A DNA stretch of 64,000 bases from Metopolophium dirhodum. Its lineage: Eukaryota > Arthropoda > Insecta > Hemiptera > Aphididae. The notes under the pieces were generated by a model, which saw nothing but the letters and a program-made list of their open reading frames with translations, ran no database searches and was not told the DNA's origin. Location: positions 620,001 through 684,000 of the forward strand of contig NC_083567.1 in assembly GCF_019925205.1 (NCBI RefSeq). The letters run 5' to 3'. Below are positions 35,774-48,253 of this stretch, in pieces (the first letter of the stretch is position 1; each line of letters starts with the position of its first letter). The position numbers were made by a program, and so were the translations under genes.

Positions 35774-38700
35774 TGGTTAGCGAATGATACCGTATGATCA
35801 CAATGGCCAATCAGAATACGATAAATGGCACGTAACAGACTATTTAGTCTTTCGCACCCTTTTTATATTCTCCGCCAAATAATCGTTTTCGCTGTATCGT
35901 ATTATAATGTTTTAAGTGTATAATAATATAATTAATAATATTATACGTCTTGTAATTGGTATTAGCTTAATTTTATAACATTCGTTATTTAATATCGTAT
36001 TCTCATTTTAGAGATGAAACGTGAAACCGATAACTGCAGCCGCAGTATAATATTATAATTATAAATAGTCTGTAACAGTATTGTCGATTAAAAAAAAAGT
36101 ATGAGTATATATACGTTTAAGCCATGTATACAGATACAGTATTTATATAGATGCATAACTATGTGTATCTGTATACTAGTAAAAATATTTTATGATAATC
36201 ATCTTACAAAAATAATGTTTTCGGCTATAAAACTTCTTCTAATTCTAAAACGACTTATTAACGACACTACTAAAAATACGTTAATAAAATATAATTTATC
36301 ACCGCCCAATAGCACTGTGAAACTCGTCTGCGGGGAATATAATTAATTACTTTAATTTCGTTAATACAACAAGTGGTAAAAAATAATAAATATTATAATA
36401 ATATACTCGGGGCAAACAAACGCGTAGACACGACACACGGGAGAAAAACATTTTTTTTTTTATATCTACCTGTTCACAAATTCTACTGTGATGCCTACAC
36501 AATACTTAAACAATATAGACATATTTGTATAAAATTAATAAGTATCGCTTAATTTATTATCACCAATATTATTGTGCGGAAGAAATCAAATTAAAATTTT
36601 TTTGGAAAAAACACATAACGATATTATAATAATTATTATTACCATCTAATTATATACATTATAGGTATCTGTCACTGAGATTTACGTTTTTCTTTTTACA
36701 TTTTGTTTGATCAGACAAAAAAATGATAGCTAGACTGTGTCATAATTTATCCTACCCATTAAGTGTTTCAACATTTTCAGTTAATTTTTTGAAAGCGGCG
36801 AGTTGCGTAGCTGGTACATCATCTTATTATTTTTATTAGCTATATAATACTATGTTTATTTGGTTTCATAACATTTTGGACGAAAAATGAGAGTAAAAAT
36901 ATTTTAATTGTAGTTAAAAAAAAAAAAGTTTTTTAATATCATCTTTATCAATAATATTGTATAACATTAGCTATTATACGCATTATACGAATGATCACTG
37001 CAATCATTATTTCGAGACTAATTTTTGTGAATAAAAATATAATACATTAAAAATGATAATAATAATATTACGCAATACGAGATTATACGGTAGACGAGAA
37101 TTTCACGAGCATACAGTATAATAATACGCGTTACTAATAAAACAGTTAGTTTTTGAGTGAAGAACCGTTCGAAGGTTTGAATTAAATAAATATTTCAATA
37201 GCAACTATATCAGGCACGCTATACGAGAGGGTGTATCTGGAACGTAATTATAAAAATGTGATTTCACTATGCTAAAATTGTATAATGTGGCTACAACTAT
37301 ATTATGTGCTAACCATAATTACCTTTTTTTCTATTTAATTCGATTCATACAGATACAATCTACACTGTTTTAGTATAACAAGCATAGGTGCGATGGTACA
37401 AGACTAGATTTCCAAGACATTGGAACTTGGGTAGAGAAGCCGCTCACTGGCGACACTCCGACGATTGAATTTACTAATTACCAAATAGTGTTACTATAAT
37501 CGCACTAATCCAATTTCGTATCGATAATACCAATGAGGGTTTTTTTTCTTAAATTTTAATTAAACATCGATGTAATACCATTACTATAAAATATAAACAA
37601 TTTATTTCAATAATTCTAAGATTTATTTTGTACATTATTGGCAAACAAACAGGGTTGATAATTAAAGTTTAAATCAATCGATTTGCTGCCTTCCACTATA
37701 ACTACAATATAATCTATGGGCATGGTGATTCACTGAGATTAATATTTTTGCCGATGAAAAAAATAATTAAATATTCTCAGCAGCTATATTATGTAGTAAG
37801 TGCAGTGGCGCAAGTAACGCCAAGTTTTCACGTTGAGTGTATTCAATCAACAATAATTGTATCTCCATATTAGATAACTTTTTTTGTTAATTACATAAAC
37901 ATTAATTTAATTATTATCATACTTAATGTGAATTACAATTATAACTGTTTACAACCTATGGCAGAAAGATGAGACACCATTTTTAAATTGTTTTTATTAA
38001 ATAAGTTCAATGCCGTCGAGCGGTGTTTGGAGGGTGGCAGAGTGTATTCCCTCCAGTGCGTCACTGTCTTAGTAGCTTCTCAAGTCCTTGTAACCCGTAC
38101 AAACAGTAAATCTTATAATAATGTTATAGACATCGATGACGAGAATACTTCGTACACTTGTCGATCACAATATTTCGGCAACTTACACAATATATTATGA
38201 TTCGTGCACAATCGGCAAAAACTAGACGCGCATCAGTTTAAATTCATTTTTATGAAATCTGTTCGTCTCACACTCGTACAATGGTTAGGGAGAACGCGTT
38301 TCGCGTATTATAACAGTTCGAATGCTCAGTGATGGTATGGTTATACTTCGTGTATCATTTTTAAATTTTTTACTAATTAAATCTCTCCTCAGACTCGGCG
38401 GCAAAAACAGATAAGCGGCCGTTAATTGACCATGAATACGCCGAATGTATAATTTAAAGCCCTCGCGATTACAATACCATAATATAAACACACAAACTAT
38501 TGTACGGTATATTATATTATTATTATTATTATTATATTATTCGCCTTATCTGCCGTCGTGTGTGCGTGCGCGAAACGCAGAGAATCGTTAACGCTTTCAT
38601 AAACAACGACCGTTTTATACTTAATTAATTCCTGCAACAGAGAACAATAAAATATATGTGTACGCGTATTATAATAATATATATGTATGTTATATTGTGC

Positions 38701-40259
38701 ATGTGTATACATATTGTGTATATATACTCGCATATTACGTGTTTTAGAAATGTCATTCAAAACGACAAGAAATTCGTTTACGATTTCAGTATAATAATAT
38801 AATATAATAACGCGTGTGAGCGAGTGAGCGTGTGTGTGTGTGTATGGTTTCAGATAATAATATTATTATACGTTGTACGCAGTTTGTATGTACATAATAT
38901 TATACGAAAAAAAAATACATAATTTAGCGTTGTACTTTTTACAATATAATATACTTATTGTCTAAAATACTATATCGTTACGCAATATAAATTCACGTAT
39001 AATACAATATAGTAAATCAATTTGAGCTGAGCGGCGGCGGTGGCGTTACGCAAGTCTAAAATGATAGTCAGGTAACCGTACTATCTTGTGTGTGTGAGAG
39101 ATGTTGTTGTACATAATATTGTTATTATCTTATCGCATAACCTTAAGAGACGGGCTGCATATTATTATAATATTATATACCGCAGTTATATTATATTGTA
39201 TACAAATTAATTAGTAGTGTCAAATACGATTTTTTTTTTTTAACGCGTACGACATAATAACGATAATAATATACGGGGACAGCGATAATCGCAAAACCGA
39301 AATCCTATATAATTTTATTCCGGTCGAATAGGTACGGTTTTAATTAGATCTTAATGTTACAATAATTATAATAATTGGAATACAACTGTGCGGTAGCTGC
39401 GTGGGTAATAAAGGGAGAGAAAAAAAACCAAACTCTTAAATAACGCGTTTCGGTATAATAATGTACCAGTGGGATATACTGTACCAATAATCTACAGAGC
39501 GAGAGACTGAGAGAGGCACGTGTGCAGCAGGGCTCTCGAAAACGGCGCGCAACGACCGCATTATTATATACGCCTATAACAATATTATTATTATTTATTA
39601 TTATTATTATTGTTATTATTATTATTATTATTATTATACGACGCGAAGTTCTTTGCAACAATCTTATTTCCGCGTCGCGTGTGCCAATCGATCGCAGTGT
39701 GTAATATACTATTATGTGGATATATAGCTCTACTTAAAAGTATACAAGTTCACTATTATATTATTACGGTTGTAGTGGTCCGCACACGAGTACATATTAT
39801 AATATACGCGAACGATACTCACAATAATATAATATACTCGTGTGGGCACTCCTGGCGCCGTGCGGATATAAAGTCCAATTTTCCCAGGGCGAGTATATAA
39901 CATTATTATTATTATTATATTATAATATATATATATACGTACAAGCGGCAATAACGACGTGCCACAATGGTTATATACCTATACGTCAAACATTATATTA
40001 CAATATTATCATACACGCGTGACGATGACGATGACGATAGTAATAAGATGGAGAAAATCGGAAAACCGACACAAAAGCGACCGAATCCAAATCAAACGGC
40101 GAAAATATTTCCTTTTGTGCGGGCGGCGCCTCTATCCGCGTGCACCACCTTTATACGCCTTATAACTACTTATACCTACTATGCATATTATAATAACAAC
40201 GATCGTACGCTATAATAATATTATCGTCTCAAAATATTATTATAACACAAGTACGTGTA
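35774..40259. other. AT-rich gene-free stretch with TTA microsatellites
   Basis: Includes (TTA)n tracts at about 38518-38540 and 39582-39636 and GT repeats near 38830. A CAGTGGCGCAAGTAAC motif near 37803 resembles the end of the hAT element at 47556 but stands alone. Small frames at 36101-36346 and 37988-38200 have no support. Confidence 0.45.
39582..39636. repeat. Interrupted (TTA)n microsatellite
   Basis: About 18 TTA/ATT units with two short interruptions. Confidence 0.85.
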
Positions 40260-40261
40260 TA

Positions 40262-40707
40262 CAGGATGAAACAGAAAGACCTGACAAATGCAATAAACCT
40301 TTGTTCTGACCAATATTTAAACATAATATTTTTTTCAAAAATAATTTATGGATGTTTCCGTTACAAGTATAATGTATAATATCATATACTATAACATTTT
40401 TTTACTACGTTTTTTTCGGAAAAATAGCCAATTTGAAAACTTTATTATTTTGGTAAAAAAGTTTATTTAAGTCGTGCAGTTTATTTTTTACAATTGTTCA
40501 AAATATCTATAGTTTTTCGGAGTAAATTAATTAGAAACATTATAACTTTTTTCAAAATATATCTTTTTTGAGAATTTCCTGACGAGAGTACATTTTTTCA
40601 ACAATAATCGTCCGTACAATATTTTCATGATTTTTGTCATAATTTTATGTTTAACTAGACAATATAAATTTTTGTTTTTGTATGTCGGCTCTTTCTGTTA
40701 CACCCTG
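40262..40707. mobile_element. Tc1/mariner-type MITE with TA target duplication
   Basis: The left end is CAGGATGAAACAGAAAGACC. The complement of the right end is CAGGGTGTAACAGAAAGAGC, with four mismatches over 20. Both sides are flanked by TA (40260-40261 and 40708-40709). The interior is AT-rich with no transposase. CAGGGTG...CACCCTG ends on TA targets are typical of mariner-related MITEs in insects. Confidence 0.85.
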
Positions 40708-40709
40708 TA

Positions 40710-41952
40710 CTTACTTACCGATCGCGGCGGGTTCTACATGACGACGTACACTGCGTTATATGCAAGCCGGTGAAAAATATAATATATATATAATATTATT
40801 ATATACTTACGAGTACCTACCGTCGTGCATATACCTATATATAGTGACGGCGAGCGGGTAAAGTTTGTTAAAACGAACATGGTTCATTTGTTCATTGAAA
40901 TACGGCCGGCCGCCTCCTCACGCCGAAGAGTGAACCCCTAAAGAAATCTATACGCGGAAAACGAGAGCGAAATATGTTATTATTATTGCATTATTGTAGA
41001 ATATATATATATACGTCTTACATATATATTATGTATAGGTATTACGTTTGGGTTATTGCACTGCAGTGCGGTCAGTTCATTATTCGAAAAACCGAAAACC
41101 GTCAGTCGTTATCCCGCGGCGAAGATAAATCTCGAAAACTACCTTAACACTGGTACTACGCCACCACCGTGTATGCTATTATAATAAATGGATATAACAA
41201 TAAAATAACATGTAAACAGAAGTATATAGCCAAAAACTGCGTTTCGGGACACTATACATATAACATTATGCCCCCATCGCTGACCGCTCATGACTGTATA
41301 ATACCCATAGTAGCGAATCAATAGTATACTATAGTCATCGCATAGTCGGGGTACAAGAGTGCCGAGTGGAGACTTATTTACAAATTTTAACCACCTGCAG
41401 TATACGTCGTACTCGTCATAGGGTTAACCGTGCATGTGATTGTATCGTACAGAAATATTTCAGTAAGACAATCGATATAAGCTTCGGTTCATTCGGAAAC
41501 TGATAAAAAAAAATGTTTCATAAAATATAATCGCACCACCGTCTTTAAGGCAATTTTTTTTTTAAATACCGAAATAAACCTAACATACCCGTGTAAAAAA
41601 AAGTCATGCTCAAATCCTCTTGAATCGGACCCGCCGCAGGTTGTTAAAATAATAATGTATAATACTGTCGTGTTCTACTAGATTTAAGGCCACAAAAATT
41701 AAAATAGACTATTCGACCATATGAACCAAAACTGATGACTCATGTCAATGAGTGATTGTCTGCTCAGAGGTCATCTCCACAAAGATTATCTTTTTTTTTT
41801 TCAAAGATTATTGTTAAGTACTGTAGGTGCATATTTTTATTTTATTGATTTGGCAGAGTTAGGGCAGGTATAAATGGGCCTAGTTTATGGTTGGTACGTC
41901 TTTGAGTCTAATGTAAGAATTTCGTAAGACAAGCACTATATGTAAAGGTTAC
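40710..41952. other. AT-rich gene-free stretch
   Basis: No supported feature. GCGGTCAGTTC near 41070 resembles an arthropod initiator but has no matching TATA box. Confidence 0.45.
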
Positions 41953-42072
41953 CTGTGCATCGTTTTTGATACCCTTCCGCCACAACTCGTCTCCCAACCG
42001 ATGAATCCTCGGCATGTGTGTTATAAATATCTTAGCGAATGGCTTTGTAATCCCAAATAAAAAACATATAAC
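41953..42072 (-). other. Possible exon with splice donor
   Basis: The minus frame is open with sensible composition and contains an ATG at about 42018 (MPRIHRLGDELWRKGIKND). It ends at CAG/GTAACC, a good donor, with the last exon base at 41953. Upstream a GTAGCTCCTGCAG acceptor would start an internal exon near 42072. Neither neighbour exon was found, and the family is not recognised. Confidence 0.25.
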
Positions 42073-42114
42073 ACTGCAGGAGCTACCATCGCGCCCGCAA
42101 CAGTGCAACACAAT

Positions 42115-44289
42115 TTATATATATGTACATATATCTATATATATATTATTGTTTTATACGATCCGGTTGGTCGACGACATATTATTATTATCATCAGCTG
42201 TGTACTATTATATTATATGATATAACATTATATCGACTAAAACCTGCTCCGGTAGCGATAAGAAGCGAGGGATCTACGAGACAAATAATACTCGTACTCC
42301 GCCACGGTGATGGACGGTTAATTTTCGACCTTATAACGTATATTATACCTACATTCATATATATTTATAACTTAATGGGACACAAAAAGTCTTTTTCATT
42401 TTTATTTTTAAATCGCGCACAGACGGACGGTCGAGATAAAAAAAAACACACACACACACACAAATACGACGAGCTATATAGGGGAAAGGACATCATCATT
42501 ACAAGAGCTGAAACACATAATATAATGACATAGGTGCGCACATGTGTCGGACCATGGGACGGTGACGCGAAGTATCGTCAGGACGAGGGGGGTGGGTAGG
42601 TGGGGGGTGTAGTAGGACCTAAGGGGTCTGATCTTCCTGTTCGGCAATCATTCACCCCACCACGGGATCGGATAGACGAATACGATTTTTATCTAACCGC
42701 TCGCAGTATATTATCTGCCGGACGAAGACGAACCGGTGTAGCGATCACGCGTGTCGCCGCCCTCCTCTAGCCGTGTGTGGGTATGTGGGTGTGTGTGTGT
42801 GTGTGTGTGCATTATACGCGCTATTAATATAAAAAGTCGAGAAGGGTTTGTTAGCGGTCGGTTTGACGCAGCCGTCGTACTATTTGTACCGAACACCGCG
42901 GCGACCGCGTCAATGATCGAACGGATCCCATCAATTTCTCGACGACCATTTTTTTTTAAGTCCCCGCGGTTCATTATAATATTACGCCAGTGTAGCTGAA
43001 AAACTGTGAAATACGGTGTGATTCCGCCGTTTTCCCCCCGTAATTATTCGGATAAATAATCGTCTCCGCCGAGGCGAGAATAGCTCGCGACCAATATAGA
43101 CTACCTTATTAATTATTGCGGTATACACATGATATCAGGATTCGGGATACATGTTATATATATTATGTATACGTACTGTAGTGATTGTGTACATGTCGGT
43201 ACTAATTACTATACGAGATATTTTTACCGACCGTATACGGGCGTACAGGATATTAATATAAATAGGAAGCCGAATGTTTTTTCAAGGTAATTACAAAACG
43301 TATAAAAAATATATAATTTTTTTTTTTTACCATATCAGTTTCATTAATATTCCCAGACCATCGCGCGGTACAAGTCTAAAGTTCACGCGCAACGGTACAA
43401 TGTATTGTTTCTTAGATTTCGGTTAATACGAAGTATTATGTTCCCGAGTGTACCTACATGTGCACACGAGGTCTAAAAAGACGTGAAAACACGCGATATT
43501 ATTTCAAACTTTTAATTAAAATATTGTACCTATAGACGTGTATGTACCTATATATAGTTGGGTACTTACCACACCGTTATACGAGAACGCGGATTCTCGC
43601 GGGCCGTAATGCGAGCTCGCGCACGCGCATACACACGCCGCCGCGATAAATAGACTTATTACGGTGCAAATTATTCGCGAAAACTGTTATCGAGTTTTCT
43701 TACGTGTATAATAATAATAATAATAATAATAATATAATAATACGACGCATAGGTAAGTGCGTATTATACACCGCGTGCGTCGTGTAGGTACGGGGAAAAA
43801 CCGCATTACTTAAAGAAACTCGGAGACCGTAAACTTTTATTATTTAATTACTATATTACCCTAAACGGGCGAGCGAGCTACATATTATAATATGTATAAA
43901 CAAAAACAGAGGGTGGTGGGGGTGGTGTGGCGCGTGCAGTATGGGTTGTTATGCGTTATATTGTTTTAACGGAGGTTGCTTTTGTATATTATATTATAAT
44001 ATTTATAACGATATTGTCTTATTAGATTAGATGTCGCTGAATCATGCGTGGACGGGGTAATGTGATTTAGCGTCGTACTTGCAGGGTCGTCGATATTAAA
44101 GTGATTATACGTGTAAATGCACAACGGGGGTGGTGTTGGGGAGACTTGAGAGAACATATCGACCGCACCTTTAGGAAATCTCCAAGTACTGACGATAGTT
44201 ATGATTAAAATATATTATAATTAAAAATAAACCGAACGGGTTCCCGTCAACCGGGATAGTGGTATGATGCAAAGTCTGCAAATTTGAAA
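42115..44289. other. Mixed stretch with CA/GT repeats, no supported gene
   Basis: (CA)n at about 42449-42462, (GT)11 at 42788-42809 and (TAA)n at 43708-43740. CpG-rich patches near 42720-43080 show open frames on both strands without features. Confidence 0.45.
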
Positions 44290-44634
44290 GATACTACAAA
44301 ACATATCGTTAAAAAAAATAATCTTCGCATACCCAGATACAAATATATGTTTAAAAAAGAAGAACTGATGGTTATTATAATATTCGGTATTTTTTCAGAA
44401 AAATTATTCCATAAAATAGTTGTCCTAAAAATAGGGCTTCTCATTAGAATAAACACAAGCGTGTATCTCCACGGTCCACGGGACACTCAACATAAGTGTT
44501 CACTTATCCGCAAGAACTTAAAAATATGGTCTTTATAAGTATATTTAAAAATAGGTGAAAAATCGGTTTTTCAATAGCTGCGCAGCATTATTGAAGAAAA
44601 AAACGGAATGAACGTGTTCCAGTGAATCACTCTG
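44290..44634 (+). mobile_element. Tc1/mariner-type MITE, related to 4850-5122
   Basis: The right end GAACGTGTTCCAGTGAATCACTCTG is followed by TA (44635-44636). Blocks shared in order with 4850-5122 are TTTCAGAAAAATTATTCC, GTATCTCCAC, TATATTTAAAAA and ATTGAAGAAAAAAA. The left boundary is approximate. The overlapping 79- and 84-codon frames here belong to the element's AT-rich body and not to a gene. Confidence 0.6.
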
Positions 44635-44636
44635 TA

Positions 44637-45451
44637 TAATAATATTAATACAAATACACATACAAATCAGCTGTACCTATATCGGTAGGTATATATTATA
44701 TTCCACGAAGTATTATTATATTATACTCATCAGTTTATCAGTGTGTAGCGTTCAATCCGCCGTGAGCGTATACAGGGTGGGTCACGGGAATAGGGACAAA
44801 AACAAATAGATATAACTCATGATGTTTTAGACGTACAATTATTTTATTAATATTTAATCATACACAAATAAGTGCCATTTTAAGTTTTGAAAAGAACATC
44901 GAGCATATGACGTCCATCTTGTTCGTAGCACGAAGAAAGTCGGTCCAACAAATTTAAGTGAACGCGTTGAAGCAAGTTTTCGTATTATATTGCCGGTGGT
45001 GTCCTATACAGCAGCTCTGTCCGTCACGTCGACTTAGGTCGGGTCGGGTATAGATCCCGTCGTGCCTGCTCGAGGCGTTTTCTGCTCGTCGCGACGATGA
45101 CGGACCTCTACCGGACGACGACGGTGAGGCGATCGCCTCCAGCTTCCGGGTGTGTGTGTGTATAGTAGTAGTTGTATTACTGCCCCGGTGCAAACGGGCG
45201 GAAACGGATTTTTCGAACCGCCGCCGCCGCCGCTCGGTTTATGGTTTTAATAAGCGAACTACAGATAAAAGGGAGACGTTTATATCATATATATATATAT
45301 ACGTGTACATATAGATACACCGCGGACGCCGTGTATATTAATTAAAAACCAGCCGCACACAGAGCGAGTCCCGCGAGAAATACTCTCACACGCGCCCGCG
45401 TGCCTATAAATATATATAACGGCTGCGAGTACACGCTGTTTGTATATATAA
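44637..45451. other. Stretch with a lone mariner-type end and a CpG-rich patch
   Basis: ACAGGGTGGGTCACGGGAAT at about 44774 looks like a single left end of a mariner MITE; no right end was found. The CpG-rich patch at 45000-45240 is open on both strands, and a short ATG frame there meets an ACG/GTGAGG donor near 45130, too weak to call. Confidence 0.35.
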
Positions 45452-45718
45452 ATACGCGAGGGTCCTTATCTGAAATGGGAATTTCGTTTATCGATCCGTA
45501 AACGGAAAAGCCGAGACGGACTCCAAAATGCGTGTACGACCATATTATATATACACGGACCCGACATCGAGTCCACTGCTCTAGCCCTCGGGGACAAATT
45601 AAAGAGCCGGTTCGCGTGCTCGGCGAAGAATCAATTTCGCGAAAATCTCGATATCGTCTGGATCGAAAATGGAAGACGGGAAATGCGCCCATCACTATAC
45701 ATCGCGTCACTGACATAG
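45452..45718 (+). other. Coding-like open frame, possible last exon or relic
   Basis: The frame is open for 88 codons after a TAA (45449-45451) and ends in TAG at 45716. The later half (45563 onward) has GNN-rich codons and protein-like composition, such as LALGDKLKSRFACSAKNQ and DIVWIENGRR. There is no ATG until near its end, so it would have to be a spliced exon; the upstream acceptor is weak. Two other frames are also open here, including 124 codons on the minus strand, which weakens the case. Confidence 0.25.
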
Positions 45719-46539
45719 GGGACTGCCGGTCGCCGAAAAATCGTTGGTAGATATTATATAGCTAGGCACCTAACTATATTGTAAGTTATTATATTATTAT
45801 CAATGTTGTGGCGAATATAGCTGCGGCTGCTGATATCGTATTATAATATTTTCCCGCGCGAATCGAAAGTTCAAAAATAAACCCGCGATTTATCGCCACG
45901 ACCGTATAATCCCTAACATTAAAATATATAAGTTTCTAGTTTTATATTTAGATCATCCGCGCGCGTGTTGATTTATTGCGTTCGCAGGAAAAAAAACATA
46001 TCATATAATATCGCGTGCAGCGTGTATTTTTTAAAGAGATCGTTGCATTAAATCAAGACCGGACATTAAAGTGAAACTGATTAATACGCTCAAATATCAC
46101 GGATGAGTTAATTTTAGTAGATTTTTTTCATTTCGTTTATATATATATATAATACACAATATGTGCGGTTTGTGTGTAGGCTTTAAGCCCGACCACGAAA
46201 TATCGTGTCAATTCATTCGTTAAGTGAGTCTATTCGTCTCGCGACAATATATAATAATACAGTTATGCTGTTCGTTATAGCCAGAATATGCGCACGCTGC
46301 ACACGTATACGACGCGCGTTGGCGATGATAAATTTATAGAAAATTATACTAAAAAAAAATTACGATATCGAATGCACCAGAATTTAGTTAATATAAAGAA
46401 ATATTATTATCCGAAATAGGTACTACGCAATATCATCTTCAGTCAACATCATCAATCCCATCACTACCGCAGTTCCGCCAATACAAAATCTGAAAAACCT
46501 AACGAATAGTAAACCATTTATTTGAGTAAATAGCTACAA
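45719..46539. other. AT-rich gene-free stretch
   Basis: No recognisable feature. Confidence 0.5.
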
Positions 46540-46658
46540 TTGTAATTATTGTAAATATAAATTCATTGTAATTATTGTAAATGTGAATTCATACGTTTTT
46601 TGTACACCCAATGTGGCCTAAATTTACATAGGTTAATTAATAAAATAAATAAATAAAA
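46540..46658 (+). mobile_element. Possible LINE 3' end with duplicated 26-mer
   Basis: Two adjacent 26-bp units (46540-46565 and 46566-46591) differ at two positions. They are followed by ATGTGGCCTAAATTTA and an AATAAATAAATAAA tail (about 46639-46658). AATA-type tails after short tandem repeats are common at 3' ends of insect non-LTR elements. No reverse transcriptase lies upstream, so the call rests on the tail alone. Confidence 0.35.
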
Positions 46659-47103
46659 ACGTTATAACACGTTGTGAACAGATCGCTCAGTTACTCAGGT
46701 ATATATTATTTTATTGCTATGTCTTACGATTCGGTCATCTGCAGAAGAGGTCGTGGGAAGTATGATTGGTGTGGTGCCGATGAAGGTCGCGATTATATGA
46801 TTTAAACGCAACTTTCTGAACACGCCTCGGTCTGCTGAGAGTTGGAAAGTCGAGCTTAAAAATTAACGATCGTGACTCGAAACGTCCTTACAATACGAAA
46901 ATGCTCCGACTCGGCAAACGGTTTTGTTACCGCGTTTTCATTTATATCCCTTATTTAAAACCAAAGTTCGCCAGTTAACGAGTGTCGGAACGAGATATTA
47001 GTGTTACACGTCCGACGGGTGCTGCAGGGGAAAAAAAAGATCGCGAACAAAATACTTGAAACGTTTTACAGCAAAATATTTAACGGTATATATTATAATG
47101 TAT
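46659..47103. other. Gene-free stretch
   Basis: Mixed-composition DNA with no supported feature. Confidence 0.5.
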
Positions 47104-47113
47104 AATAGTTATT

Positions 47114-47374
47114 TTGGGGGACGGAGTGGCCGACCCGAGTTCGATACCTCGGTCACAGGCAGCATTTTTCTTCGGGCAAGTCACGGTGCCCGGAGAACAA
47201 GTGCCGCCATCCCCCACCTAGGCATGGCAGTTACCTATGGGTGCTCAAATTAAAAATTCTGCCAAAACAAACACACACGTGTAAACTAATCTACAGTATC
47301 CTTTCCTACAGTACCACAGGCTAATGGCCTAGTAGTCGAAGCCTTAACCCTAATAAAAAAAAAATTTAAAAAAA
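47114..47374 (+). mobile_element. tRNA-derived SINE, copy B, with 10-bp target duplication
   Basis: It starts GGGGGACGGAGTGGCCGA and carries a tRNA-like B box (GTTCGATACC), then the same body as copy A at 10341. An added 3' part (CAGGCTAATGGCCTAGTAGTC) precedes the A-rich tail. Perfect copies of AATAGTTATT flank it (47104-47113 and 47375-47384), a clear target-site duplication. The stretch between A and B boxes is shortened compared with copy A. Confidence 0.92.
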
Positions 47375-47384
47375 AATAGTTATT

Positions 47385-47555
47385 CGATATTTATCGGGGA
47401 TATCAGCTCGTGTGGGACTCACGAGATCATAAAGTGAATAAATAATAATATTATTATATTTGGACGTTCGAAAACCGCAATATTATTATTAATTATTAAT
47501 ACCACGTGTTATCGTAGAGAGTTTTCTTGTTTGAAACCGGTGCAGCAGCTGCAAG
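47385..47555. other. Short AT-rich spacer
   Basis: No feature seen. Confidence 0.5.
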
Positions 47556-48253
47556 CAGTGGTGCAACTACGGGGATGATAGAGGGTGCATAAGCACCCAC
47601 CTCCCCATTAACTTTAGGCACCCCCGTCCCCCATGTTCCATGTCGTCATAATTTCAAATATCTAGTTTTAATGTGTAATATAATTTTGTTTTTAAGAATT
47701 CATTATTGTTATTTTTTTCAAATCTTGCATTCTTATTATATTATATCATTACTGTTGTATTATAGTGTTAAATTAAAAAATTCCAATTTATAATAAATGA
47801 TAGAATTATTGTTTTAATAGATTTATTAGGAGTTATAGACACACTCGGTACAATACTACAATTCAAAACGGCTACATTAAGGGAGGCCGAAATCATTATT
47901 AATAGTGTCATTGAGTCATTTCCAAATATGAAAACAGATAAGGCATTTTCAGGATTATGGTTATACATTTTAAGACCACCACCTGATTTAACTAATGACA
48001 TTGCTCCCTGCGAAATATTGAACACATCTACTACTATCAATAGGAAATTATGTTCAACACTTTACATTTTAATATATGCAATAAAAAATGTTGAATTCTA
48101 ATAATGGCATTGTGAATAATATAGTTTAATCTAAATATTGGTAATATAATAAAATGTTGGTGGTACGGGGGGCAGAACCCCCACAACACGAATGTGTGAG
48201 CGATTTTTAATTATTGCAGCACGCCCAAGATTTGAACTCTAGTTGTGCCACTG
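47556..48253 (+). mobile_element. hAT-type element with transposase remnant
   Basis: The left end is CAGTGGTGCAACTA and the complement of the right end is CAGTGGCACAACTAGAG, a hAT-type terminal repeat with few mismatches. Subterminal C-rich and G-rich blocks form small hairpins. The 8 bp on either side (GCTGCAAG and GGCCTTTT) do not match, so the target duplication has decayed or one edge is rearranged. The interior holds a coding relic (47772-48101). Confidence 0.65.
47772..48101 (+). pseudogene. Probable hAT-family transposase fragment
   Basis: A plus-strand frame is open for 109 codons from after a TAA at 47769 to TAA at 48099, with no ATG near its start. The middle reads like hAT (zinc-finger MYM-type) transposase-related sequence in its spacing of hydrophobic and charged residues: LGTILQFKTATLREAEIIIN, then ESFPNMKTDKAFSGLW. 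This resemblance is from memory of the family and not from a search. Only a short internal piece remains; catalytic residues and the dimerisation domain cannot be seen. The minus-strand 90-codon frame over the same DNA is its shadow. Confidence 0.42.

Noticed and set aside
47768..48040. 90-codon minus frame
   Set aside because: Shadow of the plus-strand transposase-like frame in the hAT element.
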